From contig NZ_JANFNH010000002.1 of NCBI RefSeq assembly GCF_024436055.1, forward strand, positions 291,824-355,823: 64,000 nt of DNA, written 5' to 3'. Under the pieces are notes generated by a model. That model saw only the letters and a list, made by a program, of their open reading frames with translations, was not told where the DNA came from and ran no database searches. Source of the stretch: Streptantibioticus rubrisoli (GTDB taxonomy: Bacteria; Actinomycetota; Actinomycetes; Streptomycetales; Streptomycetaceae). A program made the translations under genes and the position numbers. Positions 51,867-60,393 of the stretch are shown here, one piece after another; positions within the stretch are counted from its first letter, which is position 1; each line of letters opens with the position of its first letter.

Positions 51867-52403
51867 TCACCTCTCGCTGGGCTCGGTAGGCTCGCGGGTG
51901 AAGTGGCGGTGGGTGGTGCGAGCGATCTCGTGCCAGAACGGCGCCGCCGTCAGATACGCGCCGAGCAGGGACAGCACGCCCAGCGAGACATCGACGCTCA
52001 CCCGCCCTTGCCTGGCCCAGTACACGTCCTTCAGGTCCAGCAGCAGTGCGAACTCGTCGGCGATCAACGCACACCCGGCGCCGTAGACGGCGGCCACCGC
52101 GGGATGCCCGACGGTCCGCTCGTCGCCGCGTACCGCGACCAGGCCGACGCCGGTGAGGGCGGCGATGCCGAAGTTGTAGTGGTGCACGTGCTCTCCGCCC
52201 GTGGAGATGTTTCCCCAGGGCAGCCAACCGCCGTGGATGCCATGAGTGATCAGCCGCGCGGTACCGAAAGTCGTCCCGAACGAGACCCAGGTGACCAGCA
52301 GGGATCTCTTGGTGCGGGAGAGGTGTGAGTCCACCACCGCTCTCCACCGATCGGTCAAACCTGGCCGGACGGAACCGTTCTGCCGTGCTGCGCCATGTGC
52401 CAT
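51867..52403 (-). CDS. Integral membrane protein of unknown function
   Basis: 178 residues with four or five hydrophobic segments (SLLVTWVSFGTTFGTARLI, FGIAALTGVGLVAV, AVAAVYGAGCALIADEFALL, LSLLGAYLTAAPFWHEIA). A His-rich HVHHYNFG segment and acidic DEFALLLDLKDVYW in loops could bind a metal. Such His/acid patterns recall small integral-membrane enzymes, but no family is certain. It is read in the same direction as pstS, 83 bp upstream, and may share its transcript. It overlaps nothing. Confidence 0.7.
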   Translation of the reverse strand: MAHGAARQNGSVRPGLTDRWRAVVDSHLSRTKRSLLVTWVSFGTTFGTARLITHGIHGGWLPWGNISTGGEHVHHYNFGIAALTGVGLVAVRGDERTVGHPAVAAVYGAGCALIADEFALLLDLKDVYWARQGRVSVDVSLGVLSLLGAYLTAAPFWHEIARTTHRHFTREPTEPSER

Positions 52404-52521
52404 GGGGCATAGCCGATCAGAAGCGGTCGAAAACGCTCACTCGGACACGCCGTGCGGTGCGGCGAGCCACCTCAGCGCCCCCGGCGCCCCAATTCCGGCT
52501 CGCCCACCGCATCATGGACGG

Positions 52522-53040
52522 ATGAGCGAACGTGGGGAACTGCCAGCGGCGGTGGATGCCGAAGCGCTGCTTGCCCTGGCCGAAGACCATCACACCCGCA
52601 CCACAAGGCCGTTGGGCGTACGGGAAGCGGGCGGTCACCTGGTGAAGGCGTACGCCCTGGAGGCGCCGGGCCGTACGGTGACGGAACGGGACGAGGCGGC
52701 GGCGCTGCGGATCGCCGAGGCGCACCTGGCGCTCGGCCGTGCCCGGGGATCCCTCGGGCTCGCCGTGCTGATCGCCCACGCGGGCGGCGACGGTGACTAC
52801 GTCCTGGTGCACAGTTGGATCGAGGGACACATGTCCGACCTCGCCGTCTACACCGGCCCGGCCGGACGACCCGACCAGCTCCGCCCGGGACGGGTTGGCC
52901 TGGCGCCCTGCGTCTGGGAGGCCGCCGTCCTGGCCCATGAGCGCGACGCGTTCACCCGGCACGTCCTGGACGGCGACGGCCCGCTCGCCGACCGGCTCAC
53001 CGCATGGGGCGCGGACGTCATGCGGGGCGGTGCCCGATGA
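52522..53040 (+). CDS. Conserved hypothetical protein
   Basis: 172 residues, acidic and helical, with EARIAEAHLALGRA-type amphipathic helices, the strand GLAVLIAHAGGDGDYVLVHS and WIEGHMSDLAVYTG. It ends with CVWEAAVLAHERDAFTRHVL. There is no membrane helix, signal or known motif. Similar stand-alone proteins are widespread in streptomycetes without assigned function. It begins at ATG 52522 with a weak ribosome site. A GNAT gene follows 264 bp downstream. Confidence 0.7.
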   Translation: MSERGELPAAVDAEALLALAEDHHTRTTRPLGVREAGGHLVKAYALEAPGRTVTERDEAAALRIAEAHLALGRARGSLGLAVLIAHAGGDGDYVLVHSWIEGHMSDLAVYTGPAGRPDQLRPGRVGLAPCVWEAAVLAHERDAFTRHVLDGDGPLADRLTAWGADVMRGGAR

Positions 53041-53304
53041 CCGGCGCGGCGCGGGCGGTCGGCTGACACCTGCGGCCAGCGGAACGGACCGAACGTGCTC
53101 TCAACTGCCGGTCCACGCTGGTGCGGCCGGGGGGGGGAACGTCCCCACGGCCTTGGTGTTCTCCGGACCCGATCTGAAGTCGATCTTCAACCTGCCGTCA
53201 ATCCCACGGCAACCGATCGACAACCTCGCGGCCATCAGCCAGGGCGACCGTACGCCTGTCGGTGCCCGCCGACTCCCCGTACATCCGCACCGCTGAAGGA
53301 CCCA

Positions 53305-53988
53305 GTGCCCGTACCCGTATTCCTCCATGGCCGCAGTGTGCGCCTGGAGCCGCTCGCCGAGCACCACGTCGAGGCCCTGGCAGTGGCCGCTGGCGAGGAT
53401 CGCGGCGACTACTCCTTCATACCGGTACCCAGCGGGGTGGTGGCGGCCGAACGTTACGTCGCCGACGCGCTGGCGGCCCAGGCGGCGGGCCTGGCGCTGC
53501 CCTTCGCCACGGTGCGGGTGGCGGACGGCCTGGTGGTGGGCGCGACCCGGTTCTGCGAGCTGGACTACTGGCAGGGCCCGGTGATCTGGCCGCCCGCACC
53601 GCGCGGCCCGCTGGGCGATCCGCTCACCGCGGTCCCCGACGCCGCCGAGATCGGCGGCACTTGGCTGTCCGCGGGTGCCCAGGGCACCGGGATCAACACC
53701 GAGGCCAAGCTGCTGATGCTGCGGCACGCCTTCGAGACGTGGGGCGTGCGGCGTGTCTCGATCCGTGCGGACGCGCGCAACACCCGGTCCCGCGCGGCGA
53801 TCGAGCGCCTCGGCGCGGTCCTCGACGGGGTCCACCGGGCGCACACCCGCGGGCTGGACGGCGCCGTGCGGGGAACGGCGTTCTACTCGATCCTGGACGA
53901 CGAGTGGCCGCAGGTGCGGGCCCGGCTCGAACAGCGGGTAGCGGCGGACTCCGTGGCGGACGGCGAGCGCCCACTGGTCTCCGCGTAG
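53305..53988 (+). CDS. GNAT-family N-acetyltransferase (RimJ/RimL-like)
   Basis: 227 residues from GTG 53305 (AAGGA upstream). VRLEPLAEHHVEALAVAAGE is the RimJ/RimL-type start, EIGGTWLSAGAQGTGINTEA holds the acetyl-CoA pyrophosphate loop (QGTGIN in place of QGxGxA/G), and RRVSIRADARNTRSRAAIER with GAVLDGVHRAH is the C-terminal part. It probably acetylates a protein N-terminus or an antibiotic or amino-acid substrate. The gene is alone. It is followed by the operators of the YceI gene. Confidence 0.88.
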   Translation: MPVPVFLHGRSVRLEPLAEHHVEALAVAAGEDRGDYSFIPVPSGVVAAERYVADALAAQAAGLALPFATVRVADGLVVGATRFCELDYWQGPVIWPPAPRGPLGDPLTAVPDAAEIGGTWLSAGAQGTGINTEAKLLMLRHAFETWGVRRVSIRADARNTRSRAAIERLGAVLDGVHRAHTRGLDGAVRGTAFYSILDDEWPQVRARLEQRVAADSVADGERPLVSA

Positions 53989-54015
53989 TGCCGGAAGATT
54001 TCCCCGCCCGGTCAT

Positions 54016-54071
54016 GTTGAACATTAAACAAAGCCGACCTATGCTGGGTCGCGAAAAGTTAAAGCTTCAAC
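54016..54071. promoter_or_regulatory. Two GTTNAANNTTNAAC operators upstream of the YceI gene
   Basis: GTTGAACATTAAAC (54016-54029) and GTTAAAGCTTCAAC (54058-54071) both fit GTTNAANNTTNAAC exactly. They are 42 bp apart (four helical turns) and lie 22-77 bp before the start. Such sites suit a MarR-type dimer. Confidence 0.65.
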
Positions 54072-54092
54072 TATCTCTCCGTGGGAGTCACC

Positions 54093-54698
54093 ATGGGCCT
54101 CTTCAGCCGCAAGTCCGACACCGCCACCATCACCGCCACCGCGCCCACCGCCCAGGACCTGTCGCACCTCACCGGCGCCTACACCATCGACCCGGCGCAC
54201 AGCGAGATCGGCTTCGCCGTCCGGCACGCCATGGTCACCACCGTGCGCGGCCAGTTCTCCGAGTACGAGGGCAAGCTTCACCTGGACGGCAGCGACCCGT
54301 CCCGTTCCACCGCCGAGGTGGTGATCAAGGTCGCCAGTATCGACACCGGCCAGGAGCAGCGTGACGGTCACCTGCGCACCGGTGACTTCTTCGAGGCCGA
54401 GACCTACCCCGAGATCACCTTCCGCAGCACCTCCGCGCGGCAACTCGACGCCGAGACGTACCAGCTCACCGGCGACCTCACCATCAAGGGCACCAGCAAG
54501 CCGGTCTCGATCGACCTCACGTTCAACGGCAGCGCCAAGGACCCGTACGGCACCCAGCGCGTCGGCTTCGAAGGCACCACCACCATCAACCGCACGGACT
54601 GGGGCCTGAACTACAACGCCGCCCTGGAGACCGGTGGCGTCCTCATCGGCGAGAAGGTCAAGCTCACCTTCGACATCTCCGCCATCAAGTCCGCCTGA
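54093..54698 (+). CDS. YceI-family protein
   Basis: 201 residues from ATG 54093 with GGGAG upstream. After a short polar leader the YceI beta-barrel (lipocalin-like) begins: GAYTIDPAHSEIGFAVRHAM, then VRGQFSEYEGKLHLDG, TGDFFEAETYPEITFRSTSA and the closing IGEKVKLTFDISAIKSA. It binds an isoprenoid or fatty amide in its barrel. There is no signal peptide, so it is a cytosolic form. Two operators precede it and a hairpin follows. Confidence 0.93.
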   Translation: MGLFSRKSDTATITATAPTAQDLSHLTGAYTIDPAHSEIGFAVRHAMVTTVRGQFSEYEGKLHLDGSDPSRSTAEVVIKVASIDTGQEQRDGHLRTGDFFEAETYPEITFRSTSARQLDAETYQLTGDLTIKGTSKPVSIDLTFNGSAKDPYGTQRVGFEGTTTINRTDWGLNYNAALETGGVLIGEKVKLTFDISAIKSA

Positions 54699-54713
54699 CG
54701 CAGGGCTCGTTGC

Positions 54714-54738
54714 CGCCGCCCGGAACCCCCGGGCGGCG
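54714..54738 (+). terminator. Hairpin after the YceI gene
   Basis: CGCCGCCCGG and CCGGGCGGCG make a perfect 10-bp stem with a 5-base loop, 15 bp after the stop. The U-tract is absent. Confidence 0.65.
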
Positions 54739-54869
54739 CGGACCGGGAGGCGTCATCGCGGCCCGGCCCATTGGAGGGAGCCGGGCGCGCGATGCCGTAG
54801 ACACTGGGAGCATCCACGCACCACGCGTAGCAGTTCGGCGCGGGGAACAGCTCCTGCCCGGGCGCGGAG

Positions 54870-57353
54870 CTAGGCGATCACCACCCCGCTGGGCTCGGTC
54901 GAGATGCCCAGCTCAGTGCTGGCGACGACCTCCAGCGTCCTCGCGTCGATCACATCCACCGTGCTGGAGGCATTGGTGGACACCCACACCGCGCTGTGCG
55001 TCGCGGTGAGCCCGGTCGGCACGTGGTGCACGCGCACCGTGCCCACCACGGTGTGGCGGGCGGCGTCGAGCACCGTGACGGTGTCGTCTCCGGCGCCGGT
55101 GACGTAGACCCGGGTGCCGTCCGGGCTCACCGCGATCTGCCAGGGCGTCCTGCCGACGCGGACCCGGGCGGTGACCCGGTGGCTGCGGGTGTCAATCACC
55201 GACACGGTGCCCTGCCAGGTGTTGGCGACGTACACCCGCTTGCCGTCCGGATGCACCGCCACGCCGTTGGCCCGTGCCTGGCCGGTGAGGTGGGTGCGCG
55301 TCGTGCCGTGGCCGGTGTCCACCACGGCCAGCCCATCGGCGCAGGTGACGTACAGGTGCCTGCCGTCCGGGCTGACCGCGATGGCGTGCGGGGCGAGTCC
55401 CGCCCGCCAAGTCGCCGCCACCTTGTCGGAGTTGGTGTCGATCACCGAGATCGTCCGCGACCCGCCGGGACCGGTGTCCGGGCCGGTGTTGGCCACGTAG
55501 ACGCTCCTGCCGTCCGGCGCCGCCGCCACACCGTGCGGATAGAGGCCGACGGTGACGCTCGTGGTGAACCTGCCCTTCCTGGTGTCCAGTACGGAGACGG
55601 CGCTGCCCCCGGACTCGGTGACGTAGAGCTTGCCGCCGCCCGGCGTCCTGGCGATCCCGTACGGGTTCGGGCCGCACGGGATGCTGGCGACCAGCTTGTG
55701 GGTCGAGGTGTCGATGGCCGCGATCGAGTAACAGACGATGCCCGCCACATAGGCGTGCACCCCGCTGGTCGGGCCGGTCTTGGGCACCGAGTCCTGGATG
55801 CCGGGGAAGTTGGTGCCGCTGGTGCCGTGCGGGAAGTCGGCGCTGTGCGTGGTGGCGTCCTCGGTGACCCGGCTGGTGGCGTACTGGCGAGTGCCGCTGA
55901 GCGCGCTCGGGCTGGCCACCGACGCCGCGACCGGCTTGACGGCGGGGCCCCCGTGCTGGTGCGGGGGAGTCTGGTCCTTGCCCGGAACCGGCGGTGCGGG
56001 CAGCGTGGCGACCTCGTGCTCGGCTGCCCACAACTGGTGTTTCGTCGGCGGCAGTTGGGGGAACGGCCGGTTCTGCTTGAAGCCGAACGCCGAGGTCAGA
56101 TCGCCGAAGGTGCGCCGCCGCCACTCGCTGATGTTGCTCTCCCGTACCCCGGTGAGCCGCTCGAGGAAACGCAGCACCGAGGTGTGGTCGAAGGGCTCAC
56201 TGCACACCCAGCCGCCCTGCGTCCACGGCGAGACGATGATGCACGGCACCCGGATCCCGGCGCCGATCGGCAGGCCGTCCACGAACTCGTCGGGGGTACC
56301 CGCGGTCGGAGTCGGTGGGATGACGTGGTCGAACAGCCCGTCGTTCTCGTCGTAGTTGATGATGAAGACCGTCTTGCGCCACACCTCGGGGTTGGCTGCG
56401 ACCGCGTCGAGCTGCCGGGCCAGGAAGTCCGCGCCGGACGCCGGAAGGTAGTCCGGGTGCTCGCACTGCGGCGAGGTGGGGATGATCCAGGACACTGTGG
56501 GCAGCCGGTCGTTGAGAGCGTCCTGGGCGAACTGGTCGGCGGGGCCGATGGTCAGGCCGTGCTCGTAGAGCGGCTCGCCCGGAGCGGAGTCCTGGAAGGC
56601 CTTGAAGAACTCCAGCGGGTTGCAGCCGTAGTCGTCCTCCTCCTGGTACACGTGCCAGGAGATCCCCGCCTTGGTGAGCCGCTCCGGGTAGGTGGTCCAG
56701 CGGAACGGCTTCGGTATCACGTTGCTGATCACCGGCCCGCCGAAGGCACCGCTCGGGTCGATGGTGCCGGTCCAGTGGTAGAGCCGGTTCGGCCAGGTGG
56801 GGCCGAGCACCGAGCAGTGGTAGGCGTCGCAGATGGTGAAGGACTCGGCGAGCGCGAAGTGGAACGGGATGTCGGCGCGCTCGTAGTAGCCCATGGTGTA
56901 CGGGCCGTGCGCCTCGCCGTCGGCCTTGCGGTGCGCGGGAACCCAGTTGTCCATCGCGCCGCCGTTCCACGCCTCGTGCTGCACGGACCACGCGTGGCTC
57001 GTCGACGGGATCGCCTGGGCGCTGCTGGTTCTGGTGTCGAGGTGGAACGGCAGCAGATAACCGTCCGGGTTGGCCGGATCCGGCTGGTAGAAGATCGAAC
57101 GGCCGTTGGGCAGCTTCGCGGCGTCGGGATCGTCGAAGCCCCGTACCCCGCGCATCGTGCCGAAGTAGTGGTCGAACGAGCGGTTCTCCTGCATGAGGAT
57201 CACGACGTGTTCGACGTCGTCCAACGAGCCGGGGCGCCGCGGCGTTTCGGCCATGGCGCGCCGCAGGTTCGGGGGCAGGAGCGATGCCGCGGCGGCGGCG
57301 CCACCGACGCCCAGTGCGGACTTGAGTATGTGCCGACGCGAGAACTCGGACAT
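54870..57353 (-). CDS. Tat-exported phospholipase C fused to a YVTN beta-propeller
   Basis: 827 residues from ATG 57353 (GAGG upstream). Residues 1-36 hold the twin-arginine signal MSEFSRRHILKSALGVGGAA. Residues 50-430 form a bacterial phosphoesterase/phospholipase C domain: VVILMQENRSFDHYFGTMRG with the catalytic/metal residues, SWIIPTSPQCEHPDYLPAS, FIINYDENDGLFDHVIPP and SPWTQGGWVCSEPFDHTSVL. From about residue 530 a seven-bladed YVTN/YncE-like propeller of SPDGRHLYVT-type repeats follows. The enzyme cleaves phospholipids outside the cell. The propeller may hold a substrate or a partner. The pst genes are 3 kb away. No Pho box is evident upstream. Confidence 0.92.
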   Translation of the reverse strand: MSEFSRRHILKSALGVGGAAAAASLLPPNLRRAMAETPRRPGSLDDVEHVVILMQENRSFDHYFGTMRGVRGFDDPDAAKLPNGRSIFYQPDPANPDGYLLPFHLDTRTSSAQAIPSTSHAWSVQHEAWNGGAMDNWVPAHRKADGEAHGPYTMGYYERADIPFHFALAESFTICDAYHCSVLGPTWPNRLYHWTGTIDPSGAFGGPVISNVIPKPFRWTTYPERLTKAGISWHVYQEEDDYGCNPLEFFKAFQDSAPGEPLYEHGLTIGPADQFAQDALNDRLPTVSWIIPTSPQCEHPDYLPASGADFLARQLDAVAANPEVWRKTVFIINYDENDGLFDHVIPPTPTAGTPDEFVDGLPIGAGIRVPCIIVSPWTQGGWVCSEPFDHTSVLRFLERLTGVRESNISEWRRRTFGDLTSAFGFKQNRPFPQLPPTKHQLWAAEHEVATLPAPPVPGKDQTPPHQHGGPAVKPVAASVASPSALSGTRQYATSRVTEDATTHSADFPHGTSGTNFPGIQDSVPKTGPTSGVHAYVAGIVCYSIAAIDTSTHKLVASIPCGPNPYGIARTPGGGKLYVTESGGSAVSVLDTRKGRFTTSVTVGLYPHGVAAAPDGRSVYVANTGPDTGPGGSRTISVIDTNSDKVAATWRAGLAPHAIAVSPDGRHLYVTCADGLAVVDTGHGTTRTHLTGQARANGVAVHPDGKRVYVANTWQGTVSVIDTRSHRVTARVRVGRTPWQIAVSPDGTRVYVTGAGDDTVTVLDAARHTVVGTVRVHHVPTGLTATHSAVWVSTNASSTVDVIDARTLEVVASTELGISTEPSGVVIA

Positions 57354-57550
57354 GACCACCTCAATGCCAAGATCGGGAAACCGCGCCCCAGCACACAGCA
57401 ACTGCCCCAGTCGCACAAGACGTTGAGCTGGCCGGAATGTGAACTCACGGTGGCACAAGGCCGAATGCGGCCATGCTCCGGCCCTCGTCCGTCACCCGTG
57501 GGAAGCGGTCGACGTACGAGGGCCGGGCGTCAGGCGGAACGGTTCGGTGG

Positions 57551-58018
57551 TCAGAACACGAACGGGCCGGGGTCCTGCGCCGAAGTGGCGTTGCAGGTCG
57601 CCGTGATGCCGAAGACGGTGACCTGGAGCGAACTGGCCTGCAGGCCGTCACCTGTGGGGACGGTACCGGTGAGTGGTCCGGTGGACACCGCGCTTCCGGC
57701 GGAGATGTCCGGGTTGGAGCTGCCGGTCAGCGTGACGGTCTGGGAGTTGCTGTCGGTCAGGGTGAGGGTGGAGCTCACCGAACCGGCGGAGATGTCGATG
57801 GGCGCGGTGATCGCTGAGGTGGAGACGGTGATGGTGGCCGTGCTGCCGTCCTGGGAGGCGGTGAGCGTCGCGGTACCCGAACCGTAGGAGCCGCAGTCGA
57901 ACGAGAGCGTGGCGGTGTCGGGCGAGACCGCCCCAGCCAAGGGCGCCGCCACCAGGCTGGCCGCGACGATCACACCGGAGCCGAGCACCGCACCGAGCCC
58001 GAGCCTTCTATGCCGCAT
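57551..58018 (-). CDS. Secreted beta-rich protein
   Basis: 155 residues from ATG 58018 (GAAGGGA site). A signal peptide of about 32 residues (VAASLVAAPLAGAVSPD) precedes a Ser/Thr/Gly-rich domain with regular alternating strands (TATLSFDCGSYGSGTATLTA, SSTLTLTDSNSQTVTLTGSS) and two cysteines that could pair. No enzymatic motif. It resembles small secreted actinobacterial proteins of immunoglobulin-like fold with no known function. It lies upstream of the phospholipase gene in the same direction. Confidence 0.8.
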   Translation of the reverse strand: MRHRRLGLGAVLGSGVIVAASLVAAPLAGAVSPDTATLSFDCGSYGSGTATLTASQDGSTATITVSTSAITAPIDISAGSVSSTLTLTDSNSQTVTLTGSSNPDISAGSAVSTGPLTGTVPTGDGLQASSLQVTVFGITATCNATSAQDPGPFVF

Positions 58019-58237
58019 GATCTTTCCCTTCCGGATGCACAACTGTGGGGGGAACCGGCGTCGGCGGACGCGGGGTGCTGATCAGCGATGAACCGGAATT
58101 CGTGCGAGACAGCGGTTCGATGCCCGCTGGCCGCTTCCTATCTGACGTGAAGTCAGGTCGCCGGTGCCACGGCCCATTGATGCACGGCGGGGGTGAGACA
58201 ACAAGGCTCAACGCCAAAGTTTTTTGGCGTGTTCAGG

Positions 58238-58669
58238 TCACGTTTGCCGTTGCTGGACGCGGTCGGTGAGGCGGCGCAGCAGGTCCCGGGCGGCGGCGAT
58301 CTCGCCCGGAGGGAAGTCGGCGGCCAGTGCGCGGTGGGCCTCGGTGGCCTGGGCCGTGATCTGGTGCAGGACGTGGCGTCCGGCTGGCGTGAGTTCCAGC
58401 AGGGGCGAGCTGCGGTGATCGGGGTTCGGCCGGAAGACGGCGAGTTCCTCGCCGACCAGGTCGTTGGCGACGCGCTGCACTCCCTGACGGGAGATGCCGA
58501 GGCGGCGGGCTGCCTGGGCCACGGTTCGCGGGCTGTCGGAGACGACGCTGAGCAGCTGCCATCGGGCCTGGGTCTGGCCCATGGTCGCGGCGATCGCCTC
58601 GCCGGACCTGCGCAGCGCTCCTGCCGCCTCGAAGACATCCGCGACCAGCAAGGCCATCTCGTCGGCCAT
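58238..58669 (-). CDS. MarR-family transcriptional regulator
   Basis: 143 residues from ATG 58669 (GAGGGG site). The winged helix is clear: ARWQLLSVVSDSPRTVAQAA, RRLGISRQGVQRVANDLVGE, LAVFRPNPDHRSSPLLELTP, with the arginine-bearing wing. The regulator probably binds the palindrome at 58686-58701 between it and the divergent DUF1398 gene, repressing both until a ligand or oxidant appears. It has no redox cysteine, so a small phenolic ligand is more likely. Confidence 0.92.
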   Translation of the reverse strand: MADEMALLVADVFEAAGALRRSGEAIAATMGQTQARWQLLSVVSDSPRTVAQAARRLGISRQGVQRVANDLVGEELAVFRPNPDHRSSPLLELTPAGRHVLHQITAQATEAHRALAADFPPGEIAAARDLLRRLTDRVQQRQT

Positions 58670-58685
58670 GTCACAACCCCTCGAT

Positions 58686-58701
58686 TGACAACATGTTGTC
58701 A
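58686..58701. promoter_or_regulatory. 16-bp perfect palindrome TGACAACATGTTGTCA
   Basis: It lies 16 bp before the MarR-type start and 74 bp before the divergent DUF1398 gene. A half-site-like ATGTTGCCA follows at about 58712. It is the probable operator. Confidence 0.78.
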
Positions 58702-58775
58702 CATTGGAACTATGTTGCCATCATAGCCCGCCCGCCACGTCCGGGTGTCGCCTCCCCAGCTATTCGGAGGACACG

Positions 58776-59189
58776 ATGAGTACTGCGACCACGAAACTGC
58801 GAGCCGCCCTGGAGCGCGCTGCCGCCATCCGACCCAAGGTCGGCGGGTTCCCCTACCTGGCCGAGGTGCTGCGCCAGGCCGGGGTCACCCGTTGCCGGAT
58901 GGCCGTACCGTCCAACGCGATGCTCTATCTCACCGACACCGGGCACCTGGTCGACCAGGGCGAGCCGCTGGTCACCGGCATGGTCGACGCGGCGGTGTTC
59001 GACCGGGAGGCGCTCATCGCGGTACTGCGCGCGGACCAGGCGGGGGAGACCACCTTCGACGAGTTCGTCCAGGGCTGCTGGAAGGCGGGTGTGATCTGGT
59101 ACGACGTCGACCTGATCGCCCGTACCTGCACCTACTACGGCGCCGCAGGTGACAGCTACGTCGAGACCTACCCCGCGGTGGAGCTCTGA
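58776..59189 (+). CDS. DUF1398 (YbcV-like) family protein
   Basis: 137 residues from ATG 58776 (CGGAGG site). RAALERAAAIRPKVGGFPYL and LRQAGVTRCRMAVPSNAMLY begin the family, followed by HLVDQGEPLVTGMVDAAVFD and GVIWYDVDLIARTCTYYGAA with the C-terminal YVETYPAVEL. The fold is known as DUF1398; no activity is assigned. The divergent MarR-type regulator and palindrome mark it as a regulated stress-type gene. Confidence 0.9.
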   Translation: MSTATTKLRAALERAAAIRPKVGGFPYLAEVLRQAGVTRCRMAVPSNAMLYLTDTGHLVDQGEPLVTGMVDAAVFDREALIAVLRADQAGETTFDEFVQGCWKAGVIWYDVDLIARTCTYYGAAGDSYVETYPAVEL

Positions 59190-59288
59190 CAGTTCATGGC
59201 TGGCGCCATCCCGCTGGGCCCGGGCCGGACGCGAACGCCCGCGCGGGGTGGGAGTCTCGCCTGAGGGCTGGAGCCTTTGGGTTTGGGC

Positions 59289-59744
59289 TCAGTAGGCGGA
59301 GTTGACCTTGTCGATCGAGCCGTAGCGGTGTGCCGCGTAGTTGGCGGAGGCGACGATGTTGGCGACCGGGTCGTAGATGTTCGAGGACGTGCCAGCCACG
59401 TGGTAGGCCTTGAACGTCGGGTCGATCACCTGCATGAGCCCCTTCGAAGGGGTGCCGATCTTGGCGTTGGAGTCCCAGTTGTTGATGGCGTTGGGGTTGC
59501 CAGCGGACTCGCGCATCAGGTTGCGGTGGATGCCGTCGTAGCTGCCGGGGATGCCCTTTTCGTGCATGACGACCAGGGCCTGCTTGATCCAGCCGTCGAC
59601 GTTGCCGCCCGGGGTGGCCGCGGAGGCGCTGGGGGCGCCGGCGGTCGCGGCGAGTACCGACAGGCCGGTGGCGGCGAGGCCGCTCAGGGCGAAGGTACGG
59701 GCCTTGGTCAGACGGCGGGTCGAAGACTTGGGGAAGCGCAGCAT
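59289..59744 (-). CDS. Secreted SLT-type lytic transglycosylase-like protein
   Basis: 151 residues: a signal peptide of about 42 residues (LSVLAATAGAPSASAATPGG), then one SLT domain with DGWIKQALVVMHEKGIPGSY, HRNLMRESAGNPNAINNWDS (catalytic Glu), GLMQVIDPTFKAYHVAGT and AANYAAHRYGSIDKVNSAY-like end. It is a paralogue of the proteins at 18939 and 60394. The leader has two GTGA-N20-TCAC sites at the 45-bp period of the leader at 18939. It lies next to the third paralogue, 650 bp away in the same direction. Confidence 0.92.
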   Translation of the reverse strand: MLRFPKSSTRRLTKARTFALSGLAATGLSVLAATAGAPSASAATPGGNVDGWIKQALVVMHEKGIPGSYDGIHRNLMRESAGNPNAINNWDSNAKIGTPSKGLMQVIDPTFKAYHVAGTSSNIYDPVANIVASANYAAHRYGSIDKVNSAY

Positions 59745-59922
59745 GCGAGGGTTACCTCTTTCGTCGGGGACCCCAGAAGCATTAACCAGGCATTCCGGGC
59801 AAAACAAGACATAGGAATCGGCGCATACTCCGAAGCCGCTTAGTGCAAGCGCGTCCGCCCGCGACCGAAGTCCCGTCAGTCCAGGCCCGTCGGGGCCAGA
59901 GACGTACTACGAAGCCTCGTAT

Positions 59923-59950
59923 GTGACGCACCTCATATAGGGGGCATCAC
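59923..59950 (-). promoter_or_regulatory. 28-bp GTGA-N20-TCAC site, proximal copy upstream of the SLT gene at 59289
   Basis: Read on the minus strand it is GTGATGCCCCCTATATGA and on to TCAC, followed by ATACGAGGCTTCGTAG. It lies 179 bp from the start, close to the 190 bp of the site at 18721. Confidence 0.7.
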
Positions 59951-59967
59951 AGCGAACCCCGGTAAAT

Positions 59968-59995
59968 GTGACCGGGGTCATATTGCGGCCGTCAC
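59968..59995 (-). promoter_or_regulatory. 28-bp GTGA-N20-TCAC site, distal copy upstream of the SLT gene at 59289
   Basis: On the minus strand GTGA and TCAC flank 20 bases with CAATATGA in the centre. It begins exactly 45 bp from the other site, the same period as in the leader at 18676/18721. Confidence 0.7.
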
Positions 59996-60144
59996 ATAAT
60001 TCGGCCCGTTGACCGGAAAGCCGGTGTGAGTAATAGGAATGGCCCGGGAAATTCCCGGGAGCCCAGGCGCGCGGCGCCCCGAGCGGCCGTGCCGTCATGG
60101 CCAGCACTGCGGCGCCGCCGAGGTGCCATACACGGCCGGTCGGC

Positions 60145-60249
60145 CGGGTCGGAGAGGTGGCGGAGGTCGCCCGGGCGTACCTGTTCCGCGTGACCCAGAC
60201 CTTCGCCACGGGCGACGTCCAGGCGGTCGGCGGCGGCGCCGTCCTCGTC
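60145..60249 (+). pseudogene. Short-chain dehydrogenase C-terminal remnant
   Basis: The frame reads RVGEVAEVARAYLFRVTQTF then ATGDVQAVGGGAVLV, the conserved C-terminal strand of SDR enzymes (xGxVxxVxGGxxLV). No Rossmann start or catalytic YxxxK exists upstream. It is a fragment trapped between two SLT genes. Confidence 0.7.
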
Positions 60250-60393
60250 GGACGGGTCACCGCGCGGGGCGGGCTGGGCCAACGTCGCTGGCCAGGCGAT
60301 CAGTTGACGAAAACGGCGAACCGCCGCGGGTGACGTACGGACCATCAGGTCCGGGTCACTCCGCGGCGGTTCGGTGTGTCGCTGAGGGTGCGA

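Noticed and set aside
51784..51920. Pho box before pstS
   Set aside because: Only a single CTTCACC-like element, within the coding region of the upstream gene; no direct repeat at 11-bp spacing.
57354..57470. Pho box before the phospholipase gene
   Set aside because: One GTTCAC with poor neighbours; not enough for a PhoP site.
54996..57887. 963-codon plus-strand frame over the phospholipase gene
   Set aside because: Antisense shadow of the propeller and phosphoesterase codons.
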